The translations under genes and the position numbers were made by a program. The notes under the pieces are model-generated. The model did not search any database, was not told the DNA's origin, and saw only the letters and a program-made list of their open reading frames with translations. Below, piece by piece: positions 50,701 through 59,437 of a DNA stretch of 64,000 nucleotides. The stretch is taken from positions 1 to 64,000 of the forward strand of contig NZ_BLAE01000060.1 of assembly GCF_009687865.1 (NCBI RefSeq), in the 5' to 3' direction. This DNA comes from Acrocarpospora macrocephala. Lineage in GTDB: Bacteria > Actinomycetota > Actinomycetes > Streptosporangiales > Streptosporangiaceae. The stretch's first letter is position 1; every line of letters starts with the position of its first letter.

Positions 50701-51014
50701 ACATAATCCAGACCCTGGACGCCGCCAGCCAGGCCGGAATGACCTTGGACGCGCCCCCGGCCGCGCTGGCCGCTCTCACCCCCGCCGAACGCGCGGTCGT
50801 CACGCTGGCCGCCGCCGGGAATTCCAACCGGGAGATCGCCGAACGCCTGGTGCTCAGCGTGAAAACCATCGAATTCCACCTCACCAACGTGTTCAGAAAA
50901 CTCGACATCGGCACCCGCGACGAACTCCGCCAGGTGCTGCCAGAACCAGGGTGGCCACACGAAATCCCTGGGGTTCACCCCGGAAGCCCCGGCAGCACCC
51001 GCGACCTACGCTGA
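47775..51014 (+). CDS. LuxR-family regulator with N-terminal AAA ATPase (LAL type) and a repeat-array linker
   Basis: I chose GTG 47775 because GGAGG lies 6 bp upstream and the protein then opens with the usual SGFVGRERELAVL. The ATG at 47652 would add 41 atypical residues. The protein is 1079 aa, with Walker A GDPGIGKTAL (37-46), Walker B LILVIDDAHWAD (116-127) and helical TPR-like regions. A C-terminal LuxR helix-turn-helix (LTPAERAVVTLAAAGNSNREIAERLVLSVKTIEFHLTNVFRKL) follows. In the middle, residues ~455-590 are a 15-residue repeat array. LAL regulators activate secondary-metabolism or sugar genes in response to ligands. There is no obvious target cluster beside it. Confidence 0.88.
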   Translation: MIVPESGFVGRERELAVLNQAWESAQHNETRIISIDGDPGIGKTALVRRFLREAKPESLVWASGDEAEIDLPWGVLTQIAQALPAIGSPSTPWEARADPVFIGHALARELQDRKDLILVIDDAHWADRLSLATIRLAARRLLADPILLIVIHQTPGPLDRIIHDGPAPTLDDNWRRLFDSDRGLRLSLHGLTAPDLIRLAVDHGHPGLSPGGAARLHTHTGGHPLHARHLLNELPLHAINYGHGPLPAPRTLTTTLRSHLERCSPATRNVLAAAAVLGTKSTLTALRTLMETPTLATEAIEPGPLGDIPGSPVAEETFRKAVTEAIDLRLLEEVPGSAGMELGFPGTMVRGLVYHEIDRGWRRELHRRAARRGGAGALWHRIAGAEGQNEELARDVERAARDQLAQGWIPLAAMLWRHALELTPAGPTRGPRLLAAVEALLVAGDIATSLEYQGEVASLSSEGDIQRQSEIADRPSGHEIPRPGEAASLTSDSGIPRTSGVVGLSSEGGIQRQSEIADRPSGHEIPRPGEAASLTSDSGIPRTSGVVGLSSEGGIQRRSGVADRSRGDGISRPGEVADLSSGDGIRRWADYVLGYQLLLTGQVGEAAGALRRALVSGERHVREPVDLEARIASQLTILGVLTVSYPEMIQHATTAVATAKEPWVAAFAWFAKSIGLAVVGRSGEALAALAGVDAPGAPSGLDGLVARGMIRLWTDDLEGGRSDLASAVNRATRGEPLRVGQALGFLGEAEYRLGALGEAVLHAELAVGDAEDNSRVWDYAMLHAIACYPLAAQAEWARAEAHAEQATRWARQVGTPAGVVYAAAAQAVLAQARDDAAWLLAAAEKAEAIYPVEEPGTHLLGPVLADALSRLGRATEAAEALARFQVRLGSSRRRSVEMCVARVKAQIAAASGRHQEALDEYRVALRIARETGMRLEAARIELSVGRCLHALGRRAGAERSFRIAIERFTAIGANAYIIQTLDAASQAGMTLDAPPAALAALTPAERAVVTLAAAGNSNREIAERLVLSVKTIEFHLTNVFRKLDIGTRDELRQVLPEPGWPHEIPGVHPGSPGSTRDLR
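49140..49545 (+). repeat. In-frame tandem repeats in the LuxR gene (135 bp = 3 x 45 bp)
   Basis: Two nearly identical 135-bp units (starting near 49148 and 49283) and part of a third (near 49418) encode 45 residues each. Each unit is three 15-residue subunits of the form xxxIxRxxExAxxxS: EGGIQRQSEIADRPS, GHEIPRPGEAASLTS and DSGIPRTSGVVGLSS. Nine subunits can be counted, the last blending into helical sequence (GDGIRRWADYVLGYQ). Confidence 0.9.
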
Positions 51015-51138
51015 TCGTCAAACCCACCCCGTATTAACGAGAAACCCATCCCAACCAGCCGCATGGACACCGTCGAGGTGATCCGCCGCTGCGGCTGCCA
51101 GATCACGTCTTTCTCATTAATAGGAGGCCTGACCCCTC

Positions 51139-52155
51139 ATGCGCAGACGATCAGTGATCGCTTTGATCGCCACCGCCATCCTGGCCCTGCCCGGCCATTC
51201 GCTCGCCTCGTCCCACCACGGCCCCACCAACGGCTTCTCCGCCAAGGGCCCGTGGAATACGAAGATCCCCCGCTATGTACGACTCGCGCCCAACTCCCAG
51301 GCCATCGTCGACAACATCAAGCTCGACAAGGAACAGAATTTCGGCTCGTGGGCCATCAACACCGACGAATACTCGGCCCCCATCTACACCGTCGGCCGCC
51401 ACACCCCGAAGAAGAAGTGGACCTTCTCCGACTGCCTCAACCTCCCCCACCTGGCCCCGGTGATCGCCGACAGCCTGGCCGCCGTCCCCACCCCACCTGA
51501 CATGATCGTCTCCAAGGGCACCGACGCCTCGGTCGCGATCTACCAGCCGTCCACCGACACCTACTGGGACTTCTGGCGCGCCGAGAAGGACGCCGCCGGG
51601 AACTGGTCGGCCTGCTGGGGCGGCAAGATCGAGCACTACTCCAAGAACCCCGGCATCTTCGACAACCCGCTCGGCGCGACCGCCACCGGCCTGCCCTTCG
51701 GCGCGTTCTCGATCCGGATCGAGGAGCTCCGCCGCGGCCGCATCGACCACGCCCTGAACATCGTCACGGTGCGAACCCGAGCGAACTGCAACTCCTGGCC
51801 GGCCTCCCGCAACGACGGCTGGGTCGAAGGCGCCGACATCCCGTGCGAGGGCCAGCGTTTCCGCCTGGACCCGACCTTCGACGTCAGCACCCTCACCAGC
51901 CCCGCCGCCCGCACGATCGCCCGGGCCATGCAGGAGTACGGCCTGATCATGACCGACAAGGGCGGCGCCCTGGTCACCTACGCCGAAGACCCTCGCCCGT
52001 ACATGGCCAGCAACGGCGGCGTCGACCCCTACACCCTGCTCTTCGACCCCACCGACCTGGTCCCCGACGGCGTGGAGAAATACCTCGTGCTCTCCGAGAT
52101 CCCGGTCGAACGCCTGCAGGCCCTCCCCCTCGACTACGGCCGCCCCAGGCCGTGA
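51139..52155 (+). CDS. Secreted protein of unknown function
   Basis: This 338-aa protein has a good signal peptide (MRRRSVIALIATAILALPGHSLAS), and AGGAGG precedes the ATG. The mature part is rich in Trp, Tyr and Pro with beta character (TDTYWDFWRAEKDAAGNWSACWGGKIEHYSKNPG, GLPFGAFSIRIEELRRGRIDHALNI) and two or three Cys pairs. It resembles extracellular beta-sandwich or glycan-binding proteins, but I do not recognise the family. The strong hairpin after it suggests a single-gene transcript. The 124 bp before it show nothing else. Confidence 0.7.
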   Translation: MRRRSVIALIATAILALPGHSLASSHHGPTNGFSAKGPWNTKIPRYVRLAPNSQAIVDNIKLDKEQNFGSWAINTDEYSAPIYTVGRHTPKKKWTFSDCLNLPHLAPVIADSLAAVPTPPDMIVSKGTDASVAIYQPSTDTYWDFWRAEKDAAGNWSACWGGKIEHYSKNPGIFDNPLGATATGLPFGAFSIRIEELRRGRIDHALNIVTVRTRANCNSWPASRNDGWVEGADIPCEGQRFRLDPTFDVSTLTSPAARTIARAMQEYGLIMTDKGGALVTYAEDPRPYMASNGGVDPYTLLFDPTDLVPDGVEKYLVLSEIPVERLQALPLDYGRPRP

Positions 52156-52161
52156 ACCGGT

Positions 52162-52206
52162 CGGTCCGGGCGGTAAGCGGTAACCCCCACCACGCCGCCC
52201 GGACCG
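52162..52206 (+). terminator. Rho-independent-type hairpin after the secreted protein gene
   Basis: CGGTCCGGGCGG (52162-52173) pairs perfectly with CCGCCCGGACCG (52195-52206), giving a 12-bp stem just past the stop codon at 52155, followed by TTAAGGGTTT. A clear terminator. Confidence 0.75.
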
Positions 52207-52250
52207 TTAAGGGTTTCCCCTGATCCGCTTATTCGGGGATAATTCCGGCA

Positions 52251-52973
52251 GTGGAGTCCCCTGACCGGATTGGCCTCGTGAACGAGAACCGGAATGCCCT
52301 TGTGGTCCGCGGCGGCTGGGAAGGGCACCAGCCGGTCGCCGCCACCGACCTGTTCATCCCCTACCTCCGCGACCAGCACTTCGACGTGCGCGTGTGCGAT
52401 TCGCCGGAACCTTACGCGGACGCCGCGTACATGGCGACCGTCGACCTGATCGTGCAGTGCCTGTCGATGGGCGAGATCACCTCTGAGCAGTGTTCCGGGC
52501 TGTCGGCCGCCGTAAGCGCGGGGACCGGTCTGGCCGGTTGGCACGGCGGCATCGTCGACTCCTTCCGGAACAACCCCGACTACCTGCACCTGGTCGGCGG
52601 CCAGTTCGCCTGCCATCCGGCGAAGCCGCCGCACGAGCAGGTGGACGGCGCGCAGGACAACTGTTTCATCCCGTATCGCGTGACCATGCTGCCCGAGGCG
52701 GCCGATCACCCGATCACCACGGGCTTGGCTGACTTCGACCTCGTCACCGAGCAGTACTGGGTGCTCGCCGACGACTACAACGACGTGCTCGCCACGACCA
52801 CCCATCCGGCCCGCGCTCCGTGGCATCGCGCGGTCACCGTGCCCGCCATCTGGACCAGGAGCTGGGGTGCGGGCCGCGTCTTCGTCGCCACGCCCGGCCA
52901 TGACCTGAACGTGCTCCGGGACCCCAGCGTCCGTACCGTCATCGAGCGAGGGATGGCATGGGCGAGCAGGTGA
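52251..52973 (+). CDS. ThuA-like protein (trehalose-utilisation type, class-I amidotransferase fold)
   Basis: This 240-aa ThuA domain has NALVVRGGWEGHQPV near the N-terminus, TGLAGWHGGIVDSF and a terminal GRVFVATPGHDLNVLRDPSVRTVIERGMAWA. ThuA-like proteins partner with Gfo/Idh/MocA dehydrogenases in 3-keto-sugar or disaccharide metabolism. Here the next gene, overlapping by 16 bp, is exactly such a dehydrogenase. The start could also be GTG 52278; neither candidate has a strong ribosome binding site. Confidence 0.85.
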   Translation: MESPDRIGLVNENRNALVVRGGWEGHQPVAATDLFIPYLRDQHFDVRVCDSPEPYADAAYMATVDLIVQCLSMGEITSEQCSGLSAAVSAGTGLAGWHGGIVDSFRNNPDYLHLVGGQFACHPAKPPHEQVDGAQDNCFIPYRVTMLPEAADHPITTGLADFDLVTEQYWVLADDYNDVLATTTHPARAPWHRAVTVPAIWTRSWGAGRVFVATPGHDLNVLRDPSVRTVIERGMAWASR

Positions 52974-54040
52974 ATGTCGGGATCGTCGGGTGCGGGGCGA
53001 TCTCAGGGGCGTACACGGCGACTATCGGGCGGTTGCCCGGATTGCGCCTGGCGGCCGTGGCGGATCTGGACGCCGCGCGGGCGGAGGCGGTGGCCGTGGC
53101 CAATGACGCCCGTGCCCTGCCGGTAGCCGAGCTGGTCGCCGACCCCGGCGTGGATGTGGTGCTCAACCTGACCGTCCCGGCCGCGCACGCCGGTGTGGCG
53201 CTGGCCGCGATCGCCGCGGGCAAGGACGTGTACGGCGAGAAGCCGCTCGCCGCCACCAAAGCCGAAGCCCTGCAGGTCATGCGCGCCGCGGCAGCCGCAG
53301 GGGTGCGCCTGGGCTGCGCGCCCGACACCGTCCTGGGCACGGGGGTCCAGTCCGCCCGCCGACATGTCGACGACGGCCTGATCGGCACGCCCATCGCCGC
53401 CACCGCGGTCATGGTCACTCCTGGCCACGAACGCTGGCATCCCAATCCCGACTTCTACTACGCTCCCGGCGGCGGCCCGCTTCTCGACATGGGGCCCTAC
53501 TACATCACTGCGCTGATCCACCTGCTCGGCCCGGTTAGCAGGGTTAGCGGCGCCGCCGGTCATGCCCGCCCCGAGCGGACCATCGCCTCAGGCCCGCGCG
53601 CGGGCGCGACGATCCCCGTGACCGTCGACACGCACGTCACCGGAATCCTCATTCACGACTCCGGCGCTCTCTCCACGCTGGTGATGAGCTTCGACGCCGC
53701 CGCGACCAGGGCGGCGCCCATCGAAGTCCACGGCGAGAAAGCATCCCTGATCGTTCCCGACCCCAACACCTTCGACGGCGACGTCCTCATCCACCCCATC
53801 GACGGCACTTGGCAGCCCCTGCCCACCCGGGCGGGCTACCAAAACGCCTCCCGAGGCTACGGCCTGGCCGACCTCACAACCACGCCACCCGGCGAACTCC
53901 CCCGTGCCTCAGCACCCCTGGCCCTGCACGTCCTGGACATCATGGAATCCCTCCTCACCTCCACCACCACAGCCCAGGCCATCCCCATCACCACCACCTG
54001 CGCCCGCCCCGACCCGGTCCCCCTGACGGAACCCTTCTAA
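52958..54040 (+). CDS. Gfo/Idh/MocA-family NAD(P)-dependent oxidoreductase
   Basis: This 360-aa protein has an N-terminal Rossmann fold (VGIVGCGAISGAYTATI) and GKDVYGEKPLAATKAEA with the conserved EKP. The C-terminal alpha/beta domain has GGGPLLDMGPYYITALIHLLGPV, containing the DxGxYxxxxL/H signature. These enzymes oxidise or reduce sugars and inositols. Coupling to ThuA suggests a keto-sugar intermediate. It is convergent with the DUF1989 gene across 75 bp. Confidence 0.9.
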   Translation: MGEQVNVGIVGCGAISGAYTATIGRLPGLRLAAVADLDAARAEAVAVANDARALPVAELVADPGVDVVLNLTVPAAHAGVALAAIAAGKDVYGEKPLAATKAEALQVMRAAAAAGVRLGCAPDTVLGTGVQSARRHVDDGLIGTPIAATAVMVTPGHERWHPNPDFYYAPGGGPLLDMGPYYITALIHLLGPVSRVSGAAGHARPERTIASGPRAGATIPVTVDTHVTGILIHDSGALSTLVMSFDAAATRAAPIEVHGEKASLIVPDPNTFDGDVLIHPIDGTWQPLPTRAGYQNASRGYGLADLTTTPPGELPRASAPLALHVLDIMESLLTSTTTAQAIPITTTCARPDPVPLTEPF

Positions 54041-54059
54041 AGTCGAACGCGGCCCGAGC

Positions 54060-54075
54060 GTGCCGCCACCGGCAC
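54060..54075. terminator. Small hairpin between convergent genes
   Basis: GTGCCG (54060-54065) - CCAC - CGGCAC (54070-54075) lies between the convergent dehydrogenase and DUF1989 genes and could end both transcripts. The stem is short. Confidence 0.35.
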
Positions 54076-54115
54076 AAGTGGGCCCGGCCATGAGGCTGGG
54101 CGTGTGCCACATTGA

Positions 54116-54781
54116 TCACGTCTCGTCGGCCGGTCCCCCGCTCACGGTCACCTCCATCTCAGTGAGGTGGTAGGCGTTGCACGGATTGTGCTCCTCGGGG
54201 CAGTTCGACAGGCCGACGTAAACGTCGGCGAGGGCCTCCAGGACGATCCGGTCGCCGGGCGAGGTGGTCGGTTCCTTGATCTCCATCCGCCCGTCCGGGT
54301 GGTGGGCGATGTTCATGAACAGCGAGATGCACATGTCCGGGGAGATCTTCTGCGTGTCCAGCCCGAGTTCCGCCCAGTCGGCGGTCAGGTTGTCGTAGCA
54401 GGTGAAGGTCTGGCCGGTGCCGTACCGGATGGCGTTGGACCACTGCGAGCAGTAGCCGCCGGTCATGTTGTGGATGCCGTTGTCGTCGTGGACCACCCGG
54501 AACATGGGGGCGCATTTGGTCGAGTAGACCACGTGGCCCTCCTTCAGGTCCCATCTGCCGGAACTCACCCGGGAGAACATGCAGGACAGGCGCTCGTCCT
54601 GGTCATCCACCATGGCGGCGATCAGGTCCATCACCTGCTGGCCGCGCACGTCGACGACGGTCAGCGTCTGCCCGGCGCGAAGCTTGAGCGCCAGCCTGCC
54701 ACGCGGCGGGACCAAGGTGGTGCCCGTCGAGGTCCAGCCGTTGCGGTCGGCGGTCCCGGTGTCGGTCATTGTGTCGGTCAT
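54116..54781 (-). CDS. DUF1989 (urea carboxylase-associated family) protein
   Basis: This 221-aa protein of the DUF1989 family has LKLRAGQTLTVVDVRGQQVMDLIA, CMFSRVSSGRWDLKEGHVVYSTKCAPMFRVVHDDNG, MCISLFMNIAHHPDGRMEI and NPCNAYHLTEMEV. Relatives sit beside urea carboxylase/allophanate hydrolase and amine-degrading genes; the fold is cupin-like. The ATG at 54781 has GGAGACC upstream. A GTG at 54826, overlapping the hyuB stop, is a possible longer start. It is the last gene of the leftward hydantoin operon. Confidence 0.82.
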   Translation of the reverse strand: MTDTMTDTGTADRNGWTSTGTTLVPPRGRLALKLRAGQTLTVVDVRGQQVMDLIAAMVDDQDERLSCMFSRVSSGRWDLKEGHVVYSTKCAPMFRVVHDDNGIHNMTGGYCSQWSNAIRYGTGQTFTCYDNLTADWAELGLDTQKISPDMCISLFMNIAHHPDGRMEIKEPTTSPGDRIVLEALADVYVGLSNCPEEHNPCNAYHLTEMEVTVSGGPADET

Positions 54782-54822
54782 TGCAGGGTCTCCATGGGAC
54801 TCAATAGGCGGATGAAAGGACG

Positions 54823-56361
54823 TCACGGCGTGCCGAATCCGCCGCCGCCGGGGGTGCGGAGCAGAATGCGGGACCCGGGGGCCAGGACCGTCCGGCTCTT
54901 GGGCTCGGCGACCGGCACATCGTCGATGCGCAGCGCGCCGGGCAGGCCGTCCGCGCCGCCCGCGAGGCCGGGCGCCGGATGGTCGATCCGTTCGGTGAGG
55001 AAGATGATGTCCAGCGGCTCGTCATGCAGGCTGCGCAGCACGACCTCCTGGCCGTCGCCGCCGCGCCAGGCCCCCGCGCCGCCGGAGCCCCGCACGATCG
55101 TCTTCCGTTCCACCAGCAGCGGCGTCTGAGCCTCGATCACCTCCACCGGGGTGTTGGAGACGTTGCTCGGCGTGCTGAGCGTGGGATGCCCGTCCTGGCC
55201 CTCGCACGCGCCCTGCCCGCCGTTGAAGCACAGCAGCGAGGCGAACGGGCCGGCGTCGTCCCTGCCGCGTACGCCGACCACCCAGAACGGGGTGCCGGCC
55301 GCCGCCGCGACCCTGGCAGGCAGCGGGCCGAGCAGCGCGCGGGAGAGCACGGCCGGGATGGCGTGCGCCGGGAAGTTGGCGCTGAGCGCAGCGGGTTTGT
55401 CCGGATTGAGCAACGAGCCGTCCGGGATCTTGATCGTGACCGGGCGGAGCGCGCCCTCGTTGTTGGGCAGGTCGGGCGCGAGCAGACAGGCCAGGCCGTA
55501 CCGGGTGTAGCCGAGGGTCGGCGAGCCGGAGTTGATGCCGTACCTGCTCTGGCCGGAGGTGCTGGCGTAGTCCACCACCATCGTGTCCCCGGCGACCTCG
55601 ACGGTCACCGTGATCTGCTTGGGCTCCTCGAACCCGTCCAGCTCGACCGTGGCGCCGTAGGAACCGTCGGGGATGCCCAGGATGGCGGTGCGCACCGCGG
55701 ACTCCGTCGCGGCGCAGATCCGCCGGCCCGCCTCGGTCAGGTCCAGGTCGGGGTCGTCGGACAGCATCGCGGTGATCCGCCGCACGCCGAGGGCGTTGGC
55801 CGCGACCAGCGCGTCCACGTCGCCGAGCACCTGCCGCGGCACCCGCACGTTGCGGGCCAGGATCCGCCGGATCAGCGCGTTCGGGGTCCCGCGTTCGACC
55901 AGTTTCACGGGCGGCAGGCAGAAGCCCTCCTCGAAGATGTCCTGGGCGAAGGCGCCCTCGGAGGCGCCGCCGATGTCGGAGAGGTGGCAGATGCTGGCGA
56001 CGAACGCCACGATCTCCCCGTTGTGGAAGACCGGGGTGGCGGCCGTCAGGTCGGGCAGGTGGGTGTTGCCGACCCACGGGTCGTTGGTGGCGAGCACGTC
56101 GCCCGGCTCCAGCCGGTCCCGGCCGATCTCCTCGACCATGGCCCGGACCGTGCCTGCCACCGTCCCGGTGAACACCGGCACCGACCTGCCGTACTCGACC
56201 AGCAGGTCCAGGTCGGCGGTGAGCACCGCGCAGGCCAGGTCGTTGGACTCGCGGACGACGGAGCTGAACGCCGTCCGCAGCAGCACCGCCGCCATCTCGT
56301 CCGCGACCGAGATCAGCCGCTGCCAGACGATCTGCAGCGTCGCGGCATCCCAGGTCATCAT
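54823..56361 (-). CDS. hyuB: Hydantoinase B/oxoprolinase-type subunit
   Basis: This 512-aa protein matches the HyuB/N-methylhydantoinase B family: QRLISVADEMAAVLLRTAFSSVVRESNDLACAVL, GDVLATNDPWVGNTHLPDLTAATPVF, HLSDIGG, YGINSGSPTLGYTRYGLACLL and RKTIVRGSGGAGAWRGGDGQE. With HyuA it performs ATP-dependent opening of cyclic amides such as hydantoins, 5-oxoproline or N-methylhydantoin. The start may be either Met of the MM pair. It follows the TIM-barrel-like gene by 9 bp. Confidence 0.9.
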   Translation of the reverse strand: MMTWDAATLQIVWQRLISVADEMAAVLLRTAFSSVVRESNDLACAVLTADLDLLVEYGRSVPVFTGTVAGTVRAMVEEIGRDRLEPGDVLATNDPWVGNTHLPDLTAATPVFHNGEIVAFVASICHLSDIGGASEGAFAQDIFEEGFCLPPVKLVERGTPNALIRRILARNVRVPRQVLGDVDALVAANALGVRRITAMLSDDPDLDLTEAGRRICAATESAVRTAILGIPDGSYGATVELDGFEEPKQITVTVEVAGDTMVVDYASTSGQSRYGINSGSPTLGYTRYGLACLLAPDLPNNEGALRPVTIKIPDGSLLNPDKPAALSANFPAHAIPAVLSRALLGPLPARVAAAAGTPFWVVGVRGRDDAGPFASLLCFNGGQGACEGQDGHPTLSTPSNVSNTPVEVIEAQTPLLVERKTIVRGSGGAGAWRGGDGQEVVLRSLHDEPLDIIFLTERIDHPAPGLAGGADGLPGALRIDDVPVAEPKSRTVLAPGSRILLRTPGGGGFGTP

Positions 56362-56370
56362 GGTGGTCTC

Positions 56371-57273
56371 CTAGAGCTCTCTGGTGTCGGACGGGGTGGC
56401 CTCAGGGAACAGCCGGGCGAGGAGCTGCGCGTCCAGGGCGAGTTGCCGGGCGATCCGGCCGACCGCCTCCTCGCTGGGGGCCTCGTCGGCGAAGTCCTGG
56501 GCGGCGTTGCCCGACTTCAGATAGACGGGCGCGGCCACCCGCACCATCTCCGGCACGTCGTAGCCGCGGACGAAGCCGCCGGTGGCGCGCGGGTTGTCGG
56601 TGTGCAGGTCCAGCGCGGCCGGGGTGGCCTGCCGGACCGCGGCGATCATGCGGAGGTCCAGGTCACGCTGAAGGTTGACGGAGTCGGCGCCGAGGCCGGC
56701 CAGGAGCCTGGCGTGCAGCGGGTTGCCCGCGCCCATGTTGGAGGACGCCTTCAGCCGTACGGTGTCGGGCAGCAGCCCGTCGGCCCGCATCCGGTCGAGC
56801 AGCCAGAGCACGCCCTCGTCGAAGACCAGGAAGCCGCGGACCCCGAGCTCGGCGGCGTGCAGCGCGTCGTCGGCGGCGCGCACCACCTGCTCCATGCCGC
56901 GCAGCCGGTAGGCGCTGGCCGCGGCCACCTCCCCGGCGGCGAGCCGCTGACCGCCGATGTCGAACATGCCGCGCGGCCCGATCGCGACCCTCAGCTGTGC
57001 GTCGTGCTCGGCGCACGCCGCCACCAGGTCGGCCAGCTCGGCGTCGAGCAGCCGCATGGTGCCGACCGTGTTGGTCACCTGGTGGAGCCTGATCCCGTAC
57101 GGCCGCAACCGCCCGGCCAGCGCGCGCACGGTCGGGCCGAGCAGGGCACCGGCGACCTCCCACTTGTACCAGCCGCCGTCGGCGAACCTTCCCGTGCTGG
57201 TCGGCGGGGTGTCCGGATCCCGGCCGGGCAGCCCGGCCGCGGCCAGGTAGCCGCGGATCTCGTCGAGCATCAT
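56371..57273 (-). CDS. Protein of unknown function within the hydantoinase operon, possibly a TIM barrel
   Basis: This 300-aa protein starts at ATG 57273, overlapping the hyuA stop. The alternating strand-helix pattern (LRVAIGPRGMFDIGG, GVRGFLVFDEGVLWLLDRM, VRLKASSNMGAGNPLHARLLAGLGADSVNLQRDL, AALDLHTDNPRATGGFV, PVYLKSGNAAQD) looks like a TIM barrel. It recalls U32-like or aldolase-like proteins, but the Cys signature of U32 peptidases is absent. Being between hyuA and hyuB, it probably acts in the same degradation, for example on a ring-opened product. No reaction is assigned. Confidence 0.7.
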   Translation of the reverse strand: MMLDEIRGYLAAAGLPGRDPDTPPTSTGRFADGGWYKWEVAGALLGPTVRALAGRLRPYGIRLHQVTNTVGTMRLLDAELADLVAACAEHDAQLRVAIGPRGMFDIGGQRLAAGEVAAASAYRLRGMEQVVRAADDALHAAELGVRGFLVFDEGVLWLLDRMRADGLLPDTVRLKASSNMGAGNPLHARLLAGLGADSVNLQRDLDLRMIAAVRQATPAALDLHTDNPRATGGFVRGYDVPEMVRVAAPVYLKSGNAAQDFADEAPSEEAVGRIARQLALDAQLLARLFPEATPSDTREL

Positions 57274-59375
57274 GCCGTCGCCCCGCTCCGCTCGGTCCCG
57301 CTCCGCTCGGTCACGGCCCGGCCGGATGATCCTGCGACGGCGATGTGCAGGTTGCCGTGCTCGTCGATCTCGGCCAGGTCGCCGGGGCCGACCACGGCGG
57401 TGCTCTCCGGCATCTGGAACACCGCGGGCCCGACCACCCGGGTGCCGGGCGGCTCCTCAAGCAGGCGCAGCACCGGCGCATCGACCAGGCCGGTCTCGGG
57501 GAACCACACCCGCCTGGTCCGGCCCGCGGCCCCGCCCGAGGCCGCCGGCGGCACCGTGCGCACCAGCTCGGGCCGGTCGAAACGGCCGTAGGCGCGGATC
57601 CGCCAGGTCACCACCTCGGCGTCGCCGTGCTCGGCCGGCACGCCGTAGATCCGGCTGTACTCGGCGGCGAACCTGGCCGCGTACTCCGCCGGGCCGTCCC
57701 CCGGCTCGATCCGCACGTCGATCTCGAACCCCTGGCCGGCGAAGCGCATGTCCGCGGCGTGCTCGAACCGGACGGCGGGTTCTGCCAGCTCCGCCTCCGC
57801 CTGCCGGCGCAGGTCGGCGAAGACCTGCTCGACCGCGTCGGCGGGCCAGGCCGACAGCCGGGTGAGCTGGGTGCGGGACACCTCGACCAGCGGGGGCGCC
57901 ACCAGCAGTCCCGTCGCCGACAGCACTCCCGCCGCGCTGGGCACCACCACCCGGCGCATGCCGAGGATGCGGGCGACCCTGGCGGCGTGCACGGGGGCGG
58001 CGCCGCCGAAGGCCACCATGGTGAAATCCCGGGGGTCGTGGCCGCGCTCGGTGGCGTGCACCCGCATGGCCAGCGCCATGTGCTCGTCCACCACCCGGAC
58101 CACGCCGGCCGCGGCGGCCAGCGGATCCCCGCCGAACGCCGCGCCGAGGTGCTCGGTCATCGCCCGCCCGGCGGCGCCCACGTCCAGGCGCATCCGGCCG
58201 CCGAGGAAGTAGTCCGGGTCCAGGTAGCCGAGCACGGTGTCGGCGTCGGTGACCGTCGGCAGGTCGCCGCCCAGGCCGTACGCGGCGGGGCCTGGGCGGG
58301 AACCGGCGCTGTGCGGGCCCACCTTGAGCAGGCCGAGGTCGTCGAGTGCGGCGATGGAGCCGCCGCCGGCGCCGATCTCCAGCATGTCGACCACCGGCAT
58401 GGTCACCGGCAGGCCGCTGCCGGCTTTGAGCCGGTGCACCCGGCCGACCTCGAAGCCTGACAGCACGCCAGGCTCGCCGTTGGTGATCACGCACACCTTG
58501 GCGGTGGTGCCGCCCATGTCGAAGGCGATCAGGTCGGGCACCCCGAGCAGCGTCCCGATGTGCGCGGCGCCGATCGCGCCCGCGGCCGGTCCCGACTCGA
58601 GCAGCCGCAGCGGGTGGCGGCGCGCGGTCCCGGTGGTGACGACGCCGCCGTTGGACTGCATCAGCACCAGCGGCACCGCCAGGCCCAGGCGGGTCAGCGC
58701 ACGTTCGATGTCCTGGAAGTGCTCACCGGCCACCGGGCGGACGTACGCGTTGGCGACCGTGGTGACCGTGCGCTCGTACTCCCTGATGATCGGCGCCAGC
58801 TCGGCGGAGAGGGTCACCGGGACGCCCGGCAGCCGCTCGGCGAGCGCGGCGGCGACCGCCTGCTCGTGCGCGCCGTCCACGTACGCGTTGATCAGGCAGA
58901 CCGCGACCGACTCCACGCCCAGTCCGGCCAGCCGGTCGGCCACCGCCGCGAGGTCCGCCGGGTCGGGGGCGGTCTCGACCGTGCCGTCCGCGCGGAGCCG
59001 TTCGGCGACCTCCAGCCGCAACTCGCCGGGAACCAGCGGGTCGGGCCTGGCCAGCCGCTGGTCGTAGAGGTCATAGCGCCACTCCCGGCCGATGTCGAGC
59101 ACGTCGCGGAAGCCGCGGGTGGTGACCAGCGCGGTCCGGGCTCCGCGCCGTTCGATCAGCGCGTTGGTGACCAGGGTGGTGGCGCCGACCGCGGGCCGGT
59201 CGATGTCGGCGGCCGTCGCGCCCGCGGCGGCCAGCACCTCCCCGACGCCCTGCTCGATGGCGCGGGAGAAGTCGTCGTAGGTGGTCAGGCACTTGCCCAG
59301 CCAGGCCAGGCCGGTCCGCTCGTCGAGCAGCACCAGGTCGGTGAAGGTGCCTCCGATGTCGAAGCTCACGCGCAC
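57270..59375 (-). CDS. hyuA: Hydantoinase A/oxoprolinase-type ATPase subunit
   Basis: This 701-aa protein starts at GTG 59375 behind GGAGGAGG. The actin-like ATPase features of HyuA are clear: VSFDIGGTFTDLVLLD at the N-terminus, ATTLVTNALIERRGARTALVTTRGFRDVLDIGR, LMQSNGGVV, LLESGPAAGAIGAAHIG, DMGGTTAKV and FGGAAPVHAARVARILGM. It phosphorylates the cyclic amide for ring opening with HyuB. The far C-terminus is a repeated ERSGTERSG stretch. Confidence 0.92.
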   Translation of the reverse strand: MRVSFDIGGTFTDLVLLDERTGLAWLGKCLTTYDDFSRAIEQGVGEVLAAAGATAADIDRPAVGATTLVTNALIERRGARTALVTTRGFRDVLDIGREWRYDLYDQRLARPDPLVPGELRLEVAERLRADGTVETAPDPADLAAVADRLAGLGVESVAVCLINAYVDGAHEQAVAAALAERLPGVPVTLSAELAPIIREYERTVTTVANAYVRPVAGEHFQDIERALTRLGLAVPLVLMQSNGGVVTTGTARRHPLRLLESGPAAGAIGAAHIGTLLGVPDLIAFDMGGTTAKVCVITNGEPGVLSGFEVGRVHRLKAGSGLPVTMPVVDMLEIGAGGGSIAALDDLGLLKVGPHSAGSRPGPAAYGLGGDLPTVTDADTVLGYLDPDYFLGGRMRLDVGAAGRAMTEHLGAAFGGDPLAAAAGVVRVVDEHMALAMRVHATERGHDPRDFTMVAFGGAAPVHAARVARILGMRRVVVPSAAGVLSATGLLVAPPLVEVSRTQLTRLSAWPADAVEQVFADLRRQAEAELAEPAVRFEHAADMRFAGQGFEIDVRIEPGDGPAEYAARFAAEYSRIYGVPAEHGDAEVVTWRIRAYGRFDRPELVRTVPPAASGGAAGRTRRVWFPETGLVDAPVLRLLEEPPGTRVVGPAVFQMPESTAVVGPGDLAEIDEHGNLHIAVAGSSGRAVTERSGTERSGATA

Positions 59376-59437
59376 GCCTGACCGCCTCCTCCGTGATGCC
59401 CGGCCTGGGCGAGTGGGTTGATCATGATCGATTTCCT